Shown here: positions 6,358 to 8,298 of the stretch, in pieces
Numbering within the stretch: the stretch's first letter is position 1
How the letters are laid out: the number at the start of each line of letters is the position of its first letter
Position numbers and translations under genes: made by a program
Notes under the pieces: generated by a model
Database searches by the model: none
The model's input: only the letters and a program-made list of their open reading frames with translations
Told to the model about the DNA's origin: nothing
Assembly: GCA_025463965.1 (NCBI GenBank)
Contig: JAODBN010000122.1
Coordinates: forward strand, 1-8,298
Direction: 5' to 3'
Source: Acidimicrobiaceae bacterium
GTDB taxonomy: Bacteria > Actinomycetota > Acidimicrobiia > Acidimicrobiales > Bog-793
Length of the DNA: 8,298 nt

Positions 6358-6372
6358 CGGGGAACATCCCCG
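6358..6372. promoter_or_regulatory. Operator-like palindrome 2 (probable TetR site)
   Basis: CGGGGA-ACA-TCCCCG is a perfect 6-bp inverted repeat with a 3-base centre. It shares the GGGGA-N3-TCCCC core with palindrome 1; the two centres are 31 bp apart, about three helical turns. It lies just after the expected SDR transcription start, where a repressor would block clearance. Together the two sites suggest two TetR dimers on one DNA face. Confidence 0.62.
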
Positions 6373-6397
6373 CTTTCGTTGATCACTGTACTCATCT

Positions 6398-6403
6398 AGG
6401 AGG
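6398..6403 (+). promoter_or_regulatory. Strong ribosome binding site of the SDR gene
   Basis: AGGAGG lies 7 bases before the ATG at 6411. It fixes that ATG as the start, although the reading frame stays open upstream to about 6105. Confidence 0.85.
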
Positions 6404-6410
6404 AGAAGTC

Positions 6411-7172
6411 ATGACCGCACGCCTCGAAGGCAAGGTCGCCTTAGTAACCGGATCGACCAGCAACATCGGCAGAGGAGTGGCGATTGCCATGGCTGCCGAG
6501 GGAGCGAACGTGGTAGTGACCGGCCGAGATTACGCACGAGGGGCTGATGTGGTGAATGCCATCCACGCTGCCGGTGGACACGCCGCCTTCGTGGCTGCCG
6601 ATCTCGACGGGTCCGCATTGAGGTCGGCGCAACTCGCCGCCGATGCGGCGGCAGCCTTTGGACCGGTCACCGTCCTCGTCAACAACGCAGGCATCTTTCC
6701 ACCCGACGGCACGCTCGCTACCCAAGAGGAAACCTTTGACCGGGTCTTCGCGGTCAACGTCAAGGCGCCCTTCTTCCTGACCGCCGCTGTCGTCCCGGGA
6801 ATGGTCGAAGTTGGCGGGGGCGTCATCATCAACCTCGGCTCCTGGATCGCTCGCCTCGCAGTCCCCGCTGGGGCTGTCTACGGCGCGACTAAGGGCGCCC
6901 TCGAAACCCTCACCCGCACGTGGGCGGCCGAGTTTGGCGCGCAAGGAATCCGAGTCAATGCCATCTCTCCAGGGGTGACCTTCGAAGACCCCGACGATGT
7001 CCCCGACGCCGCCTGGGCCATGATGGCCACGACGCCCGCTGGCAAGCCGGGAACCCCGGCAGACATCGCAACTGCCGCCGTCTATCTCGCAACCGACCAG
7101 GCAGCATTCGTCCACGGCGCCGTCCTCGACATCGATGGGGGCCGAAGCAACGTCTTTACGACGGCCCGCTAG
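6411..7172 (+). CDS. Short-chain dehydrogenase/reductase (SDR) family oxidoreductase
   Basis: The 253-residue protein is a classical SDR of normal length, an NAD(P)-dependent cytoplasmic oxidoreductase. The nucleotide-binding motif is TGSTSNIG (residues 13-20); the middle Gly of the usual TGxxxGxG is Asn18. NNAG at 91-94 supports the central sheet. The catalytic tetrad is complete: Asn116 (AVNVKAPFF), Ser144 (NLGSW), Tyr157 and Lys161 (YGATK). Later landmarks are IRVNAISPG, GKPGTPADIATAAVYLATD and the end LDIDGG. These features resemble the 3-oxoacyl-ACP reductase/glucose dehydrogenase group, but the substrate cannot be read from sequence. The start is set by AGGAGG 7 bases upstream. Expression is probably controlled by the divergent TetR repressor through two palindromes at the promoter, so the substrate may be related to the repressor's ligand, possibly a toxic or xenobiotic carbonyl compound. 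A terminator-like hairpin follows the stop. Confidence 0.95.
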   Translation: MTARLEGKVALVTGSTSNIGRGVAIAMAAEGANVVVTGRDYARGADVVNAIHAAGGHAAFVAADLDGSALRSAQLAADAAAAFGPVTVLVNNAGIFPPDGTLATQEETFDRVFAVNVKAPFFLTAAVVPGMVEVGGGVIINLGSWIARLAVPAGAVYGATKGALETLTRTWAAEFGAQGIRVNAISPGVTFEDPDDVPDAAWAMMATTPAGKPGTPADIATAAVYLATDQAAFVHGAVLDIDGGRSNVFTTAR

Positions 7173-7185
7173 CCGTGAATATCTC

Positions 7186-7206
7186 CACCAGGAGTGCTGC
7201 CTGGTG
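7186..7206 (+). terminator. Probable terminator of the SDR gene
   Basis: CACCAGG (7186-7192) and CCTGGTG (7200-7206) form a perfect 7-bp stem with a 7-base loop, starting 13 bases after the SDR stop. The following bases (ACCTCTTTCTG) are pyrimidine-rich with a short T-run. It is a plausible but not ideal intrinsic terminator. Confidence 0.5.
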
Positions 7207-7453
7207 ACCTCTTTCTGTGAACGGAATTGTGGTCCGTTGCCCGGGTCAGGGAGCACGTCCGAAGAGCGACCGTGAACTACTTGACCGCCTCGCGCGTCAC
7301 CTGCACATCAAAGGCGCTCGGGACGGGAGGTGTCCAGACAGCTCGGTGGAGTGATCGGCAGCGGTCGCAAGCGGGGGATGACTTTGGGACTCGACACTCC
7401 CACGCCTCCCGAACCCATGGGATGGCCGAGCAACGGAGTTTCGCTACCACGCC

Positions 7454-7473
7454 CCCCACCCAGCGGGGTGGGG
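7454..7473. terminator. GC-rich hairpin, possible (bidirectional) terminator
   Basis: CCCCACCC-AGCG-GGGTGGGG is a perfect 8-bp, nearly all-GC stem with a 4-base loop. It lies 52 bases beyond the stop of the minus-strand RibD-like gene and about 280 bases after the SDR stop. No T-run follows on either strand, so it would act as a non-canonical, actinobacterial-type terminator. Other roles are possible. Confidence 0.4.
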
Positions 7474-7487
7474 CATTCCGTCGTGCC

Positions 7488-7523
7488 GACGAAGCAGACG
7501 AAGCAGACGAAGCAGACGAAGCT
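7488..7523. repeat. Four tandem copies of a 9-bp repeat
   Basis: GACGAAGCA occurs three times in a row from 7488, followed by a fourth copy, GACGAAGCT (last base changed). The array ends two bases before the stop codon of the minus-strand RibD-like gene. The unit is a multiple of three but no supported gene reads through it. Such arrays expand and contract by replication slippage. With no spacers it is not a CRISPR array. Confidence 0.9.
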
Positions 7524-7525
7524 TC

Positions 7526-8083
7526 CTACAGCGGGCGATAGCTGAGCAGAACGACGCCGCTACTGAATCGGCGCTCGTCGAGGAGCTCGAGCTCGGCGCG
7601 CGTTTCGGTCGGCAGCGCCGGATTGCGCCCACCGAGAACGACGGGCCAGACGAACAGGTGGCACTCGTCGACAAGCCCGGGTTTGAGAGCCTGTGCCGCG
7701 AGGTTCGGACCTCCCACGATGAGATCGCGACTGGCCGCGGCCTTCAGGTCGCGTATCGCGCCGGGGTCGAAGTGCCGTTCGAGCCGGGTGTTGGCGGTTG
7801 ACACATCGGCCAGGGTCGTGGAGTAGACGACTTTGTCCGCCGCCTTCCAGACGTTCGCGAAGTCGCTCATGAGGTCCGAGTGTGCTGCCAGGGTGTCGTC
7901 GGTCTCCCACACGGCCATCGTGTCGTACAAGCGCCGCCCGTAGAGATACGTGCCCGCGGGCCGCAAGAGGTCAGTGATGAACACGAACACCTCGTCGTCC
8001 GGCGCAGCCCAGTCGAAGGCGCCGCGTTCGTCCTCGGTGTAGCCGTCGAGGGACACGTTCGACGCGTAGATCAGCTTGGCCAT
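7526..8083 (-). CDS. Dihydrofolate reductase family / RibD C-terminal-domain protein
   Basis: The 185-residue protein starts MAKLIYASNVSLDGYTEDER, the usual beginning of the small stand-alone proteins of the RibD C-terminal (dihydrofolate-reductase-like) family. Further family features are FVFITDLLRPAGTYLYGRRL, the NADPH-site strand DLIVGGPNLAAQALKPGLVD, and CHLFVWPVVLGGRNPALP. The fold binds NADPH, and related domains reduce the ribosylamino-pyrimidine in riboflavin synthesis. The free-standing versions are mostly uncharacterised reductases, so no substrate is claimed, and the lack of a deaminase domain argues against a true RibD. I chose ATG 8083 because AGGAGG (8094-8089) lies 5 bases upstream and the family motif begins at once. 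An in-frame ATG at 8098 overlaps the stop of a small upstream ORF as TGATG and would add five residues. The gene has no close same-strand partner in the window. Confidence 0.9.
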   Translation of the reverse strand: MAKLIYASNVSLDGYTEDERGAFDWAAPDDEVFVFITDLLRPAGTYLYGRRLYDTMAVWETDDTLAAHSDLMSDFANVWKAADKVVYSTTLADVSTANTRLERHFDPGAIRDLKAAASRDLIVGGPNLAAQALKPGLVDECHLFVWPVVLGGRNPALPTETRAELELLDERRFSSGVVLLSYRPL

Positions 8084-8097
8084 TTGCCCCTCCTGCA

Positions 8098-8154
8098 TCA
8101 CCATCGAAACCATCTCGCCGACCTCGCTGTCGGACTCAGCGTGCTGGGCTCCAT
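8098..8154 (-). CDS. Possible 18-codon leader ORF upstream of the RibD-like gene
   Basis: ATG 8154 opens an ORF encoding MEPSTLSPTARSARWFRW, ending at TGA 8100-8098. GAGGAGG (8166-8160) lies 5 bases before the ATG, an excellent Shine-Dalgarno. Its stop overlaps an in-frame ATG of the RibD-like gene (TGATG), and the main ATG is 15 bases further on, so the two could be translationally coupled. The same frame is open upstream to near the window edge (for example from GTG 8235, 45 codons), so this may instead be the tail of a longer small protein. The peptide has no known homology that I recognise, and coding status is uncertain. Confidence 0.3.
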   Translation of the reverse strand: MEPSTLSPTARSARWFRW

Positions 8155-8158
8155 CGCT

Positions 8159-8178
8159 GCCTCCTCGATTGAGGAGGC
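8159..8178 (-). promoter_or_regulatory. Leader hairpin covering a ribosome binding site
   Basis: GCCTCCTC and GAGGAGGC form a perfect 8-bp stem with a 4-base loop (8167-8170). Read on the minus strand, its 3' arm is the GAGGAGG that would serve the leader ORF at 8154. Its 5' arm could alternatively pair with the AGGAGGGG of the main gene (8094-8087). This suggests translational control, or it could be a DNA-level operator. The structure is seen; the function is inferred. Confidence 0.4.
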
Positions 8179-8298
8179 GGTCGTGCCGCATCTGTTCGCG
8201 CCTCCCGAGCGTCGGTTCGGCTCGTAGCTTTCCACCAGAGGATCTATCGGCGGGTGAACGTGAGGTGTGTGACGCCGCTCGGGGTGCTGACCGTCTCA

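Larger units (their letters stand above)
7173..7525. other. 353-bp gap between convergent SDR and RibD-like genes
   Basis: The gap separates the ends of two converging genes. It holds a terminator-like hairpin (7186-7206), a GC-rich hairpin (7454-7473) and four 9-bp repeats (7488-7523). Short open frames on both strands are compositionally odd, carry no known motif and run through the repeats, so I do not call a gene. A decayed gene at 7210-7440 cannot be excluded. Confidence 0.5.

Noticed and set aside
7488..7523. CRISPR-like array
   Set aside because: Repeats are 9 bp and directly adjacent, with no spacers and no cas genes.
7227..7545. Plus-strand frames running through the 9-bp repeats
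   Set aside because: Composition is unlike the neighbouring genes, no start signal or domain is visible, and the DEADEADEA-type tail merely translates the repeats.
8244..8298. End of a minus-strand gene entering from the right edge (ETVSTPSGVTHLTFTRR, stop TAG 8246)
   Set aside because: The sequence looks protein-like, but 17 codons cut by the edge are too few; sequence right of the window would decide.

Overview
The window comes from a GC-rich chromosome with actinobacterial character: many GTG starts, 4-bp GTGA gene overlaps, few A/T-rich gaps, and families typical of Actinobacteria. A member of Acidimicrobiia is a guess only; nothing here fixes the taxon.

Left part (1-1279). The 3' end of proB (glutamate 5-kinase, PUA domain) runs in from the left edge. 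Its usual partner proA follows only after about 970 bp. Between them, on the opposite strand, sits a compact toxin-antitoxin pair: a ribbon-helix-helix (CopG-like) antitoxin overlapping by 4 bp a Doc/Fic-fold 'death on curing' toxin. A 17-bp inverted repeat directly upstream of the antitoxin start is a likely autoregulatory operator.

Middle part (1280-5393). proA, a MoxR-family AAA+ ATPase and a CoxE-like VWA protein form a tight plus-strand operon (4-bp overlap, then zero spacing). After 86 bp comes a small, probably tail-anchored membrane protein of unknown function. MoxR and VWA proteins are known to act together as chaperone-like remodelling pairs. Their coupling to a proline biosynthesis gene is positional only and does not show a shared pathway.

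Right part (5394-8298). After a 342-bp stretch with no convincing gene comes a divergent regulator/target pair: a TetR-family repressor on the minus strand and an SDR oxidoreductase on the plus strand. The gap between them holds a good TTGACA-N17-TATAGG promoter with two related GGGGA-N3-TCCCC palindromes, one between -35 and -10 and one just after the expected transcription start. A 353-bp gap follows, with a terminator-like hairpin, a second GC-rich hairpin and four 9-bp tandem repeats. The last gene is a minus-strand RibD-C/dihydrofolate-reductase-like protein. Its leader holds a perfect 8-bp stem that covers the ribosome binding site of a possible 18-codon upstream ORF. That ORF ends in a TGATG overlap with an in-frame start of the main gene.

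The conserved part is the proB/proA-MoxR-VWA backbone. The toxin-antitoxin module and the TetR/SDR/RibD-like block look like accessory additions. No CRISPR array, rRNA, tRNA or transposase was seen. No wholly new system is evident. The most promising leads are the TetR/SDR operator arrangement, the RibD-like leader, and the proA-linked MoxR/VWA/tail-anchored set.
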